Source: a virus
Length of the DNA stretch: 58,003 nucleotides
Virus record (IMG/VR): IMGVR_UViG_3300044655_000564
Location: 1 to 58,003 of that record
Reading direction: 5' to 3' (one strand)
Shown here: piece after piece, positions 39,812 to 48,293 of the stretch
How the letters are laid out: each line of letters begins with the position of its first letter
Position numbering within the stretch: the first letter of the stretch is position 1
Notes under the pieces: model-generated
The model's database searches: none
The model's input: the letters and a program-made list of their open reading frames with translations, nothing else
Told to the model about the DNA's origin: nothing
Position numbers and translations under genes: made by a program

Positions 39812-40903
39812 TTAAAATAAATCCAACTCTTCCCATGGTAAACCATCCTTACCAAAGTGTCCATAGTTAGTAGTATTACTATAGATAGGGCGGAATAGTT
39901 TGAATCTGTTGATAATGCCTCTAGGGGTTAGGTCTACATTAGTAGTTATCCATGAGGTAAGTTCAAAATTATTTCCGTCGCTGTCAACATACACACTCAT
40001 AGGCTGTTCAACTCCAATAGCATAGGATAATTGTACAGTAGCGTGAGTTGCTTTACCGCTGGCTACAATGTTCTTGGCAAGGTAGCGGGCCATGTAAGCA
40101 GCACTACGATCAACTTTGGTAGGATCCTTGCCGCTAAAAGCACCACCGCCATGAGGACAACTACCACCGTAGGTGTCAACAATAATCTTACGTCCTGTAA
40201 GTCCTGTATCACCATCTGGTCCGCCAATAACAAATCTGCCAGTTGGATTAATTAAGAACTCTGTATTAACTAATAGTTCTGCCGGAATTACCTGACGAAT
40301 ATATAGCTCTACCATACTTCGTACTAGTTCAATACTTGTGTCTTCACTATGTTGAGTTGAGCACACAATCTTAGCAATACGAGCGATAGAATGATCATCG
40401 TTAAATTCAATTGTTACTTGTGACTTAGCATCTGGACCTAACCAAGTTTGATCACCGTTGCGTTGACGTGCTAGTTCTTTTACGATCAAGTGACTGTAGT
40501 AAATAGTTGCTGGCATGTAGTTAGGAGTTTTGTTTGTAGCGTAGCCAAACATTAGTCCTTGGTCACCAGCACCAAATGTGTCTGTACCTAGTGCAATGTC
40601 CGCACTTTGCCCATGTAATAAATTTGTGATTTCAACTGTACGCCAATCAAACCCTGTTTGCTCGTAGCCAATGTCTTTAATGACTTTGCGTACGGCACTT
40701 TCAATCTGCGCTTGATGTAGGGCAACATTTTTATATTCTCCGGCAATAATAACACGATTGGTAGTAACTAAAGTTTCGCAAGCAACACGCATGCTGGTAT
40801 CTTCGTGTACCATAACCAAATCTAAAATAGCATCACTGATAGCGTCTGCTACCTTATCTGGATGTCCTTCACTAACACTTTCACTTGTAAACAAATAACT
40901 CAT
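39812..40903 (-). CDS. metK: S-adenosylmethionine synthetase
   Basis: Makes SAM from methionine and ATP. At 363 residues it is close to the usual 380-400. Motifs: FTSESVSEGHPDKVADAIS at the start, GAGDQGLMFGYA, and GGGAFSGKDPTKVDRSAAY, all catalytic. The C-terminus ends DGLPWEELDLF, as in cellular enzymes. Ten radical SAM enzymes in this window consume SAM, so it may supply a drained pool; it could also feed methylases. It is the last gene before a DUF2061 membrane protein, overlapping by ATGA. Confidence 0.96.
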   Translation of the reverse strand: MSYLFTSESVSEGHPDKVADAISDAILDLVMVHEDTSMRVACETLVTTNRVIIAGEYKNVALHQAQIESAVRKVIKDIGYEQTGFDWRTVEITNLLHGQSADIALGTDTFGAGDQGLMFGYATNKTPNYMPATIYYSHLIVKELARQRNGDQTWLGPDAKSQVTIEFNDDHSIARIAKIVCSTQHSEDTSIELVRSMVELYIRQVIPAELLVNTEFLINPTGRFVIGGPDGDTGLTGRKIIVDTYGGSCPHGGGAFSGKDPTKVDRSAAYMARYLAKNIVASGKATHATVQLSYAIGVEQPMSVYVDSDGNNFELTSWITTNVDLTPRGIINRFKLFRPIYSNTTNYGHFGKDGLPWEELDLF

Positions 40904-41103
40904 TTAATACCCCATTTAATTTTTAACCAAATACGCTCGTGTATATAATAATCAACACTTAATAATATGTGTAACAAGGTAGCAAACCCTGTACTACCTG
41001 CTAGATCTCCTGTGTATAGATAGGTCCAAAAGATTGTAAACAACCAAGCAGTAATGCGATAGCTGACCATACGCACTAATGTACGTTTATGTGATTCAAC
41101 CAT
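40900..41103 (-). CDS. DUF2061-family membrane protein, 67 residues
   Basis: AGAGGA precedes the ATG at 41103 by 7 bases, giving MVESHKRTLVRMVSYRITA and on; the longer frame to 41127 lies inside the upstream gene. Two hydrophobic segments (RITAWLFTIFWTYLYTG and ATLLHILLSVDYYIHERIW) with WLKIKWGI at the end match the DUF2061 pattern. Members are small membrane proteins of unknown function. It overlaps the metK start (ATGA). Confidence 0.75.
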   Translation of the reverse strand: MVESHKRTLVRMVSYRITAWLFTIFWTYLYTGDLAGSTGFATLLHILLSVDYYIHERIWLKIKWGIK

Positions 41104-41107
41104 CAAC

Positions 41108-42244
41108 TTATTCCTCTGGATACGCAAAAGAATATATTTTTTTAATGTATTCTAACGCATCATTTGAATCTAAATAAATGTTCTCGTCAATGAATATCAT
41201 ATGAATACCATTGTCGAGTGCCTTTTTAAATAATTTAACCCTATCCTCAACACTTGAGGAAATTGCGTATATACTTGGAAATATGAATCCTTTAGCTGTG
41301 CCCATTTCCATAAAAAATTGTAAGTTTGGATTCCAATCCACGTGTAAATATTCATTTTGCCAATCGTATGGAGTAATGTTACGATTATTACACCACTGCA
41401 TCATAAATTCTCTAACAATAAATTGCGGGATTGCTCCAATATAGTCACTGCCTTGGTCTGAAAACACTATCCAATTTCTATTATCGATATTTTTAGGTAT
41501 TTTAAATTTATTTTTTTCATTGCGTATTCTATAAAATCCCCCCGGATATCGGCAACCGTAATCTGTGCCTTTAATTAAAGCTCTGGTATCAAAACTAACT
41601 CTACTAGTTCCAGTATCGTTATTAAAATTCCCGTGTAAATGCCCTTGATTAAACAACCACGATTGCCCAACTTCGGTTGTTGTTGGGTATGCTTTTGATC
41701 TACACAATTCCTGTAATTGATACAATGACTGTTGTTCGCCTTGGAATTTGTTCATTACATCGATGGTGTCATCCCAGGATAAAACCTGCATGGCATTAGT
41801 TCCCCAAGTTTTAGTAATTGGAGTCCAGATAGAATAGATACCATTATTATACCCTGTATGGTGCCCCGTATGCCACGGTAATAACTTCCCTTGCTGTTCT
41901 TGGTTAGGTAAAACTAATCGTATTCCCGGAACAGTCTGAACCATAAAGTCCGTATTTGGTAGTAACGGGCTAACATATTCTTCAAAAAACTGATCGATCA
42001 ATGATTGGAAATAGTCACCCCTGGTCATTGCCTCAAGATATCGACGAATCTCAGGTATTTGCGAAAAGGTAATATGTAAGTGTAGTTGATTTAAATTTTC
42101 AATTGATGGGATTTTTTCTTGTATTGTATGTAAGAACAATCCTTCCCAATCATACTTGTTGGTATCATAATTTAATATCTTGTTGTCCCATGCTGATTCT
42201 AAATATTTAGAATCGTATCGCTTTAACACTGTTAGATTACTCAT
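41108..42244 (-). CDS. StrG-like putative Fe(II)/oxoglutarate oxygenase with extra C-terminal domain
   Basis: A 378-residue protein. The middle carries LLPWHTGHHTGYNNG, IYSIWTPITKTWGTNAMQV and LFNQGHLHGNFNND, which resemble cupin-fold oxygenases of the StrG group, where His and Asp residues bind iron. Residues from about 290 to the end (WNPNLQFFMEMGTAKGFIF, GIHMIFIDENIYLDS) form a further alpha/beta domain of unknown role. It abuts the QueE gene. Hydroxylation of a sugar or base is a guess; the metal site is inferred from pattern. Confidence 0.5.
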   Translation of the reverse strand: MSNLTVLKRYDSKYLESAWDNKILNYDTNKYDWEGLFLHTIQEKIPSIENLNQLHLHITFSQIPEIRRYLEAMTRGDYFQSLIDQFFEEYVSPLLPNTDFMVQTVPGIRLVLPNQEQQGKLLPWHTGHHTGYNNGIYSIWTPITKTWGTNAMQVLSWDDTIDVMNKFQGEQQSLYQLQELCRSKAYPTTTEVGQSWLFNQGHLHGNFNNDTGTSRVSFDTRALIKGTDYGCRYPGGFYRIRNEKNKFKIPKNIDNRNWIVFSDQGSDYIGAIPQFIVREFMMQWCNNRNITPYDWQNEYLHVDWNPNLQFFMEMGTAKGFIFPSIYAISSSVEDRVKLFKKALDNGIHMIFIDENIYLDSNDALEYIKKIYSFAYPEE

Positions 42245-43117
42245 TTATTTGCCCCAACTGTTACCCCAAAGATCAACGTGTAATCTTGGGCTGTAATAAT
42301 AACCACGTAACATTGCTTCGTCTGCTACGTTAAATTTGTTACCGTCATAAACGCTAACAACACCACCCACTGGCATAATATATATAACACCTGTAAAGCC
42401 AGCACGTCTATATTCTGATACTGCTTGATCAACTTCATCAAAATCACTAGGTTTTTCAACTACAAACTTAAGGTAGGTTGTGCCAAATTCTTCATAACTA
42501 CAGACTATCTCAGGTTTAATAGCATCAGCCCAACTCTCGCCACTAGCACTTAGTTTAGCACTAACACTAAATGTAATGTCTGGTCTGCGGCCAGCGCCAG
42601 CGCGATTAAATGCCCAGAATGACAAGTAATCAGCGAATTCTTCATGTAGTTCTTGAGTACCGTTAGTCTCAAATGTGATATTTTGTAGTGAAGCCATACG
42701 AGGATCATCTAATAATTCTTCATAAGCACGTTGCCAACCCAATAACGGTTCACCACCGGTGATCACTAAGTGTACATCATTACCATTAGGCAACACCCAA
42801 TCACCGCCTGGTACTAATTCTAATAGTTTAGTAACTACTTCACTTGTGTCTAATGTCGGGCTTAGGTGTTTGAATTTAGGGTGCCATGACGCATAGCTAT
42901 CGCAACCTGTATTAACCAACGGCAAGTCTTCATAACGATTGTATAGCTGTACTGTTTTAGCAACTTCATCTGCTTCAGTTGAACAGGTGCCTCTTGCCAT
43001 TCCAAAGCCAGCGCACTGGAAGTTACAACCATATGTACGTAAGAATACACTAGGAACACCTACGAAGCGTCCTTCACCTTGCGCACTATAAAATATCTCA
43101 CTGACTTTTAATTTCAT
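42245..43117 (-). CDS. queE: 7-carboxy-7-deazaguanine synthase (QueE)
   Basis: A radical SAM enzyme converting 6-carboxytetrahydropterin to 7-carboxy-7-deazaguanine. It starts VSEIFYSAQGEGRFVGVPS, the QueE signature. C31 and C35 (YGCNFQC) are followed by GFGMARG and, after an insertion, TGCDSYASWHP (C72), a spacing typical of phage QueE; ITGGEPLLGW is the SAM-binding motif. It is the third step after FolE (48294) and QueD (36050). It overlaps the 669-residue radical SAM gene by ATGA. I see no QueC in the window. Confidence 0.92.
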   Translation of the reverse strand: MKLKVSEIFYSAQGEGRFVGVPSVFLRTYGCNFQCAGFGMARGTCSTEADEVAKTVQLYNRYEDLPLVNTGCDSYASWHPKFKHLSPTLDTSEVVTKLLELVPGGDWVLPNGNDVHLVITGGEPLLGWQRAYEELLDDPRMASLQNITFETNGTQELHEEFADYLSFWAFNRAGAGRRPDITFSVSAKLSASGESWADAIKPEIVCSYEEFGTTYLKFVVEKPSDFDEVDQAVSEYRRAGFTGVIYIMPVGGVVSVYDGNKFNVADEAMLRGYYYSPRLHVDLWGNSWGK

Positions 43118-45123
43118 AATTTATTCTCAATAATATGTTTAGCATACTTTGCTCTAGCTTGATTACTGGCCCGATGGTAAAAAAACTGTTTCATTTTTTG
43201 TACATCATCTACCGCTGTTGGGTAATCAGACTGTTCGAAATCATTTGATTTACTAAATTTTAACAGCTTATCTAATATTGTATATTCATATTGCCCATAA
43301 ATCAACTCTTTTTTATCTGTAAAATATCCATACCAATTATAATCAGTAACAAACTTGCGACCAACGTCGGGATTGTAATTTATGTCAATCATAATATTAG
43401 CCAAGTATCTACTCAGATCTTGTATCTTACTATCATTGAAATGATTCCCAAACACTTTACCTATCGATTGAAAGAAATCTTGTGGATATAGCATTACCAT
43501 AAACGTTAGATAGGTGTTTGGCCCCAACAATAACGGAAACTTAGAATCAATGTCAAACTCAATCATAGTAGCTGAGTCATCATCCACTAACCGATGTAAT
43601 TGCGTAAGTAAGCCGCTGACTTTTTCATTAAGCACATCTGAGTCAAACTTACAGTTAACTAACATTTCTTTATATATTAAATCATATACTTCGCTCGGCT
43701 TTACATTAGCAGTTGAAGTTATGTAGTTTATTAAAAATATAAGACCGGTAGGTTTGGCTAGTCCTTGAATCATCGTTAGCAACAGCATATCGCACCACTC
43801 GTATTTAGAATAAGAATATGTGCTAATAACATTTTCTGCCAGCATCGGGCTTTCACTCGCTAATGCTATCACACCCTCGTCGTGTATTAAATTTGGTTTG
43901 TATCTAAATGGATGGGTATATATCTCAAACCATTTAGTTTTGATCTCAAATTGCGCTCGCATCTTAGGATCATATGCGGGTGCTTCTGGTAATAGCATCC
44001 ATATAGCAGGACGATATGTTTCGATTTCATCACCATTGAACATATCAATACTGTCGAGTGTAAGCTGATAACTATCGCCCGGTAATCCTAATATCGTTTC
44101 TACTAGAATGGGAGCATTATATTCTTTTTTTAAGTCCACTACCTTTTTTAAGTATTGATCAAATGGGATATCTACCCGATCAATATTCTTTTTAATTTCA
44201 TCATGAGGATTTTGTACTGCTATCTTATAGTACCAGGTTAACCCATTGGCTATTAACAGTCGTTGTATTTCTATCACACGATCTAAATTATTCTTTGCGT
44301 TTTCAAGTATGACTGATTTAGGATATCCATATTTTTCCTTTAGGCCAACTATGAATTTTATAGTATCAATGTCTTCTTTGTAAATACCGAAGTTAGCGTC
44401 AGCAAAGTAAACTGTGTCTATTCCGTATTTGGCCAAATATTCTAATTCGCTATATACAGTTTCCTTAGGTTTTTTAACAACTTTAGTAAATGTGCCGCCA
44501 CCCCAATCGCAATAGATACAACGATAAGGACAACCTCGTGAAGTTTCGTATATGACAAACGAATCTTTTGGGTCAAATGTAAAGTAGTCAGCTTGTTTTT
44601 CAAATATGTTAGTTGGCCATTTAAATTCGCGCTTTTTAAAGTCGTGTCTAGATTTAAATTTAATGCCTTGCTTATGAAAGTATACTTCCGGAATGTCTGC
44701 TACTTTTAGATTATCGTAATTATCTAATAGATGTGTTATTATAGGTTCGCCATAAACATCGCTGGGTACTACTAAATCAACCCAAGGATGTTTAAGGAAA
44801 AAGTCATTAGAATATTTGATGTCAATTTGAGCACCACCATAGACAATAAGGCAGTTAGGGTATAACTCTTTTATAGTTTTAGCAAGGTCATTGGCATCTA
44901 GATAATTCCATACGTACAATGAAAGTCCAAATACATCTGGTGGTGCGCTAGCACATAGATCTAATATGTCCTGTTTAGATCTTGTGGCTAGGAAAGGATC
45001 GTGCCACGACCAGTCGTGGGGACTAAGACCATTTTCTTCAAAATAAGTCTTAGCCGAGAACCATAGCAATGGGATAACAGTACCACTAACAATACTTTTA
45101 CTCCATAGATAAACATTTTTCAA
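43114..45123 (-). CDS. B12-binding-type radical SAM protein
   Basis: A 669-residue protein. Residues 1-140 look like the Rossmann domain of class B radical SAM proteins (DVFGLSLYVWNYLDA, LIVYGGAQIDIKY), but the cobalamin DxHxxG is not evident. The core motif is TSRGCPYRCIYCDWGGGTF (C198, C202, C205), followed by YFADANFGIYKEDID and VETILGLPGDSYQLTLDSI. Residues from about 440 are a helical extension of unknown role. Such enzymes methylate or rearrange unactivated carbons. It lies between the phosphoribosyltransferase and QueE genes, suggesting base or nucleotide modification. Confidence 0.82.
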   Translation of the reverse strand: MKNVYLWSKSIVSGTVIPLLWFSAKTYFEENGLSPHDWSWHDPFLATRSKQDILDLCASAPPDVFGLSLYVWNYLDANDLAKTIKELYPNCLIVYGGAQIDIKYSNDFFLKHPWVDLVVPSDVYGEPIITHLLDNYDNLKVADIPEVYFHKQGIKFKSRHDFKKREFKWPTNIFEKQADYFTFDPKDSFVIYETSRGCPYRCIYCDWGGGTFTKVVKKPKETVYSELEYLAKYGIDTVYFADANFGIYKEDIDTIKFIVGLKEKYGYPKSVILENAKNNLDRVIEIQRLLIANGLTWYYKIAVQNPHDEIKKNIDRVDIPFDQYLKKVVDLKKEYNAPILVETILGLPGDSYQLTLDSIDMFNGDEIETYRPAIWMLLPEAPAYDPKMRAQFEIKTKWFEIYTHPFRYKPNLIHDEGVIALASESPMLAENVISTYSYSKYEWCDMLLLTMIQGLAKPTGLIFLINYITSTANVKPSEVYDLIYKEMLVNCKFDSDVLNEKVSGLLTQLHRLVDDDSATMIEFDIDSKFPLLLGPNTYLTFMVMLYPQDFFQSIGKVFGNHFNDSKIQDLSRYLANIMIDINYNPDVGRKFVTDYNWYGYFTDKKELIYGQYEYTILDKLLKFSKSNDFEQSDYPTAVDDVQKMKQFFYHRASNQARAKYAKHIIENKL

Positions 45124-45681
45124 TTAGCGTTCCCAGGGGTAGACAATCCAAACATCTTCTTCTGCTTTGTTAATTTCTTTAGCTGAATAGTCCACTTTAC
45201 GACTAAACTTGCTACTTAGGTTATCAATTAACACAGCAAAGCGTACATTGTTGCCCCAAACATCTGCCCATTTTGGACTGTTGGGTAAACAACTAGCCTG
45301 CCAATCGTTAATAATCCAATCTAATGTAGCACCAGTGTCGTTGATGTCATCAATGATAAGAATATTTTTGCCCTGACCTTCTTCGCCGTATATTGACGTA
45401 GGGTGAGTTTCAACTATCTCATTTGGATAGTCATAACCAAACGCATCTTCAGCCATCCATAAGTTGCTTTCAGCCTCGCTATCGCTATCACGTAGGCTAA
45501 CTTTTAAAGTCTCCATCGGAATACCCAATGTGTTGCTCATAATAACTGCTGGTACTAGCCCGCCACGGGTAAGTCCTACAATATAGTCCGGGCGCCAGTT
45601 GTCTTTGTACATTTGCCATGCGATCTTATTAACCATCTCGTGAATGTGTAGATAATCGTAATACTTTTTGTTAATAGACAT
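45124..45681 (-). CDS. Phosphoribosyltransferase
   Basis: A 185-residue type I phosphoribosyltransferase. The PRPP-binding motif is ILIIDDINDTGATL, with VGLTRGGLVPAVIMS near the start; the acidic hood region differs from cellular enzymes. Purine phosphoribosyltransferases of similar length are common in T4-like marine phages. Base salvage, or ribosylation of a modified base related to the deazaguanine genes, are alternatives. It abuts the class B radical SAM gene. Confidence 0.85.
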   Translation of the reverse strand: MSINKKYYDYLHIHEMVNKIAWQMYKDNWRPDYIVGLTRGGLVPAVIMSNTLGIPMETLKVSLRDSDSEAESNLWMAEDAFGYDYPNEIVETHPTSIYGEEGQGKNILIIDDINDTGATLDWIINDWQASCLPNSPKWADVWGNNVRFAVLIDNLSSKFSRKVDYSAKEINKAEEDVWIVYPWER

Positions 45682-45682
45682 T

Positions 45683-47722
45683 TTACCACTCCTTGGTTAA
45701 AGCAAATCCTACTTGGTTGTTAGTTACACCTACTTGATTCAAGTAATTAATTTGGTGTTCGGTGTAGGCAATTAAATTAGTGCCCTTGGCTTTGTATTTG
45801 TAGTAAGCGCCAACATCATATTCATTAACATTAGACGCAATACTTACACGCTCTTTACTGTATTGTACTACACCTTCCGCTGACATAGCAACTGGTATGG
45901 TAACATCAACCGATCCTTGGTATACTGTAACTGGTTGACTTACTGTAGCCCCAACGCTGTGTGCGTCTTGTGACCAGTCTAGTCCAGCATGCCAACTATA
46001 GCTTTGTGTATTACCAACATTAGTAACTAATCCAGTATTAGACAAATTAGCCTGTGTACTTCCTACCCACACACTACTAAACGCTGTTACATTCTTATTT
46101 AGACGATGTTGCCCTGTCACGTTAATAAACTGAGTGTAACTAGCATCAACTTGACCAAACATGCCGCCGATACTATTGCCCATCCAACTGTTGCGTTCAT
46201 TTAACATACCAAAGCCCACACGCATGTCAGTATCTTTATTTAGGTTTGAAGTTTTACCAACTTCAAATTGTGCTGTATTTGTAACCTCATTCATAGCAAA
46301 CTTAACATCATACTCGCCAGCGAACTGCTCTCCACTAAATGTGTAGTAGTTTAACCTAGCATAAGGATTATAATTATAATAGAAGTTTGCCTTGTTAATA
46401 GGATTGAAATCAGCACGAGCTGTACGTGTTGCGGCACTTTGGCTTAGGTCTACACTATAATTACGACCAAAGTCATCAATGGAAACAACGCTACTTAACT
46501 TACTACTAATAGCACTTAGGCCGCCTGATGTATTAGTAGCAAAGCCACCAGATAAGGCGATCTTACCTGTACGTCCTGCTGTAGGAATACCTAATGTGCC
46601 GACTGGCCGTGTTGCTCGTTCCAAATCAAGTAGACCTTGACCAAATACTTCTTTGTCGTACCCTGGCAGATCTTTATTAGCAGTAACCATTAACAGTTTA
46701 ACAATGTTTTCACCTTTCATGTAAGGCCACATTTGACTAATAACAGCAACACTGCCCGATACTGCGGCGGCCGCCTGACTAGTACCTGTTTGGATATTGT
46801 AAGTATCTCCAGTTTTAGCCGAGGTAAACGCATTACCTGGTGCTAGGATATAGAAGTCACTAACACGATATAAGTCTTTACACTGCCTATTAACCACACT
46901 GCGACAAATGCTACCTGCTCGGTTACTGTATGTAGCTATAGCATTTTTATCAACGTCCCAAGCACCAACAATGATCACCCGACCACCTAAGATTAAATTA
47001 CCTTTAGCATCTGTGGCTGTAGCAAGTGTACCCGGTTGTTCAGCATAAGCACGGCCACTGTTACCAGCACTGTTGACTAGAATCAACTCAGGTCCTAGGT
47101 AAGACTTCCACATATTGGGATCTTCACCCATAAAGTATCGACCAACATATCGCGTATCTTTATTAGCCCACGTTTTACCGTCACCTAATAGGTACATATT
47201 TTTAAGATAGGCCGTATCATAGGTATAGTTGGCACTGATGTTAGCTACAACTGCGCCAATGTTGTTGCCCCATTTAAGTGCTTCACGTGCTTGACTAAAG
47301 TTATATGCTGTATTATCAGTAACTTTAGCAATAGCTAAACTAGCATCTGGTGCCACACCCGCCATACCAATACCGTCCCAATTGGCTGCGGCAATGCCTG
47401 CAAGCCCAGTACCATGGCCCACACGGTCTCCCATACCGTATTTGCTATTGATAAAGTTTTTTTGATAAAGAATACTATTAGTAAACTCTTTATGATTAGC
47501 GTTAATGCCGCTGTCAATGATAAGAATTAAACTGCCGCTGCCTGTATAGCCACGTGCCCATGCTGAATTAGCGTTAATTGCTCGCAGAAAATCATCGCCA
47601 GTTTTGCCTTTGGCTATAGAATCTGCTGTATATTCTGCTGTGTTGTAAGGAGTTAGGTTGAGTGTTTCTGAGTTAGCAGTAAAAGAAACTACTAATAATG
47701 ATGCTAAGATTAAGTTTTTCAA
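45683..47722 (-). CDS. Secreted subtilisin with outer-membrane-type C-terminus
   Basis: A 679-residue serine protease. A signal peptide (KNLILASLLVVSFTANS) precedes an S8 domain with D70 (IIDSGINANH), H103 (GHGTGLAGI), N221 (SAGNSG) and S315 (GTSQAAAAVSG). From about residue 440 alternating aromatic strands (FYYNYNPYARLNYYTFS) lead to a final GFALTKEW with terminal Trp, the end of an outer-membrane barrel. So it resembles an autotransporter protease. Start is TTG with AGGAAG 10 bases upstream. It might degrade surface proteins of the host or of rivals; the role is inferred. Confidence 0.85.
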   Translation of the reverse strand: MKNLILASLLVVSFTANSETLNLTPYNTAEYTADSIAKGKTGDDFLRAINANSAWARGYTGSGSLILIIDSGINANHKEFTNSILYQKNFINSKYGMGDRVGHGTGLAGIAAANWDGIGMAGVAPDASLAIAKVTDNTAYNFSQAREALKWGNNIGAVVANISANYTYDTAYLKNMYLLGDGKTWANKDTRYVGRYFMGEDPNMWKSYLGPELILVNSAGNSGRAYAEQPGTLATATDAKGNLILGGRVIIVGAWDVDKNAIATYSNRAGSICRSVVNRQCKDLYRVSDFYILAPGNAFTSAKTGDTYNIQTGTSQAAAAVSGSVAVISQMWPYMKGENIVKLLMVTANKDLPGYDKEVFGQGLLDLERATRPVGTLGIPTAGRTGKIALSGGFATNTSGGLSAISSKLSSVVSIDDFGRNYSVDLSQSAATRTARADFNPINKANFYYNYNPYARLNYYTFSGEQFAGEYDVKFAMNEVTNTAQFEVGKTSNLNKDTDMRVGFGMLNERNSWMGNSIGGMFGQVDASYTQFINVTGQHRLNKNVTAFSSVWVGSTQANLSNTGLVTNVGNTQSYSWHAGLDWSQDAHSVGATVSQPVTVYQGSVDVTIPVAMSAEGVVQYSKERVSIASNVNEYDVGAYYKYKAKGTNLIAYTEHQINYLNQVGVTNNQVGFALTKEW

Positions 47723-47731
47723 TTTGACTAC

Positions 47732-47776
47732 TTCCTAAAAAGAGAACAGTATTATATTATACACTCTTTTTAGGAA
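47732..47776. promoter_or_regulatory. 13-bp inverted repeat around the subtilisin promoter
   Basis: TTCCTAAAAAGAG (47732-47744) and CTCTTTTTAGGAA (47764-47776) are perfect 13-bp inverted repeats separated by 19 bases. One arm lies in the promoter spacer and the -10 lies between the arms; the other arm contains the AGGAAG ribosome site. Because one arm is untranscribed, a DNA operator is more likely than an RNA hairpin. Confidence 0.5.
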
Positions 47777-47783
47777 ATGTCAA
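47756..47783 (-). promoter_or_regulatory. Sigma70 promoter for the subtilisin gene
   Basis: Minus-strand TTGACA, 16-base spacer, TATAAT; a second overlapping TATAAT is 5 bases downstream. The boxes are perfect but the spacing is short, and the 13-bp inverted repeat flanks the -10. Confidence 0.75.
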
Positions 47784-47788
47784 CCAAT

Positions 47789-48115
47789 TTAACGCATGTA
47801 TTCTAATGTAACGATCTTGCTTAACGATTCAGTTAGATCAGCGTCTTCACCAATGACATAACGTCTAATACTTTCGTTATCTTTTTTATCATCGTAGCGT
47901 GATGTTTCTACAATCTTACCACCATTGGCACCATAGATTTTAAAAGTAATAACACTTTCGTCGTCATAGTTATGTTCTACTCTGCGGGTGCTAGTAACAC
48001 TAAGTTTATTACTGCCGCGGCGACCGCGCTTTGGTGATTCAACTAGTTCCTCTATAGAACCCTTCATACGGATACGATCTGACCAGCGTAAGATCCAACG
48101 ATCAAACCAAGTCAT
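47789..48115 (-). CDS. Phage hypothetical protein, 108 residues
   Basis: GGGAG lies 6 bases before the ATG at 48115, giving MTWFDRWILRWSDRIRMKG and on; the longer frame lies inside the CDGSH-like gene. The protein is basic (SPKRGRRGSNKLSVTSTRR) then beta-rich (VITFKIYGANGGKIVETS) and ends in TLEYMR. No recognisable domain. It overlaps the CDGSH-like gene by 14 bases and precedes the subtilisin promoter. Confidence 0.55.
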   Translation of the reverse strand: MTWFDRWILRWSDRIRMKGSIEELVESPKRGRRGSNKLSVTSTRRVEHNYDDESVITFKIYGANGGKIVETSRYDDKKDNESIRRYVIGEDADLTESLSKIVTLEYMR

Positions 48116-48284
48116 TGTCGCTCCCGCGATTCTTTTCATTTAAGAATTCATCATTGGCTTTTGCTTCTTGTATCTTAGCCCACTGTTCTGGTGTGTAACT
48201 GTGGCTACCGTCACAGTCTCCACTCGCACTGCGGCCACAGCCGCATGAACCGAATTTACCATTTGTTGTTGCTCTTATCTGCAT
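48102..48284 (-). CDS. Small CDGSH-like iron-sulfur protein
   Basis: A 60-residue protein whose core CGCGRSASGDCDGSH (C14, C16, C24, H28) resembles the CDGSH 2Fe-2S motif, with one residue fewer than usual between the second and third cysteines. I recall similar small CGCGRSPTG proteins in cyanophages. YTPEQWAKIQEAKAN follows as a helix. It could transfer clusters or electrons, possibly to the many Fe-S enzymes encoded here, but this is inference. It lies 9 bases after FolE. Confidence 0.75.
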   Translation of the reverse strand: MQIRATTNGKFGSCGCGRSASGDCDGSHSYTPEQWAKIQEAKANDEFLNEKNRGSDNDLV

Positions 48285-48293
48285 ATCTATTCC

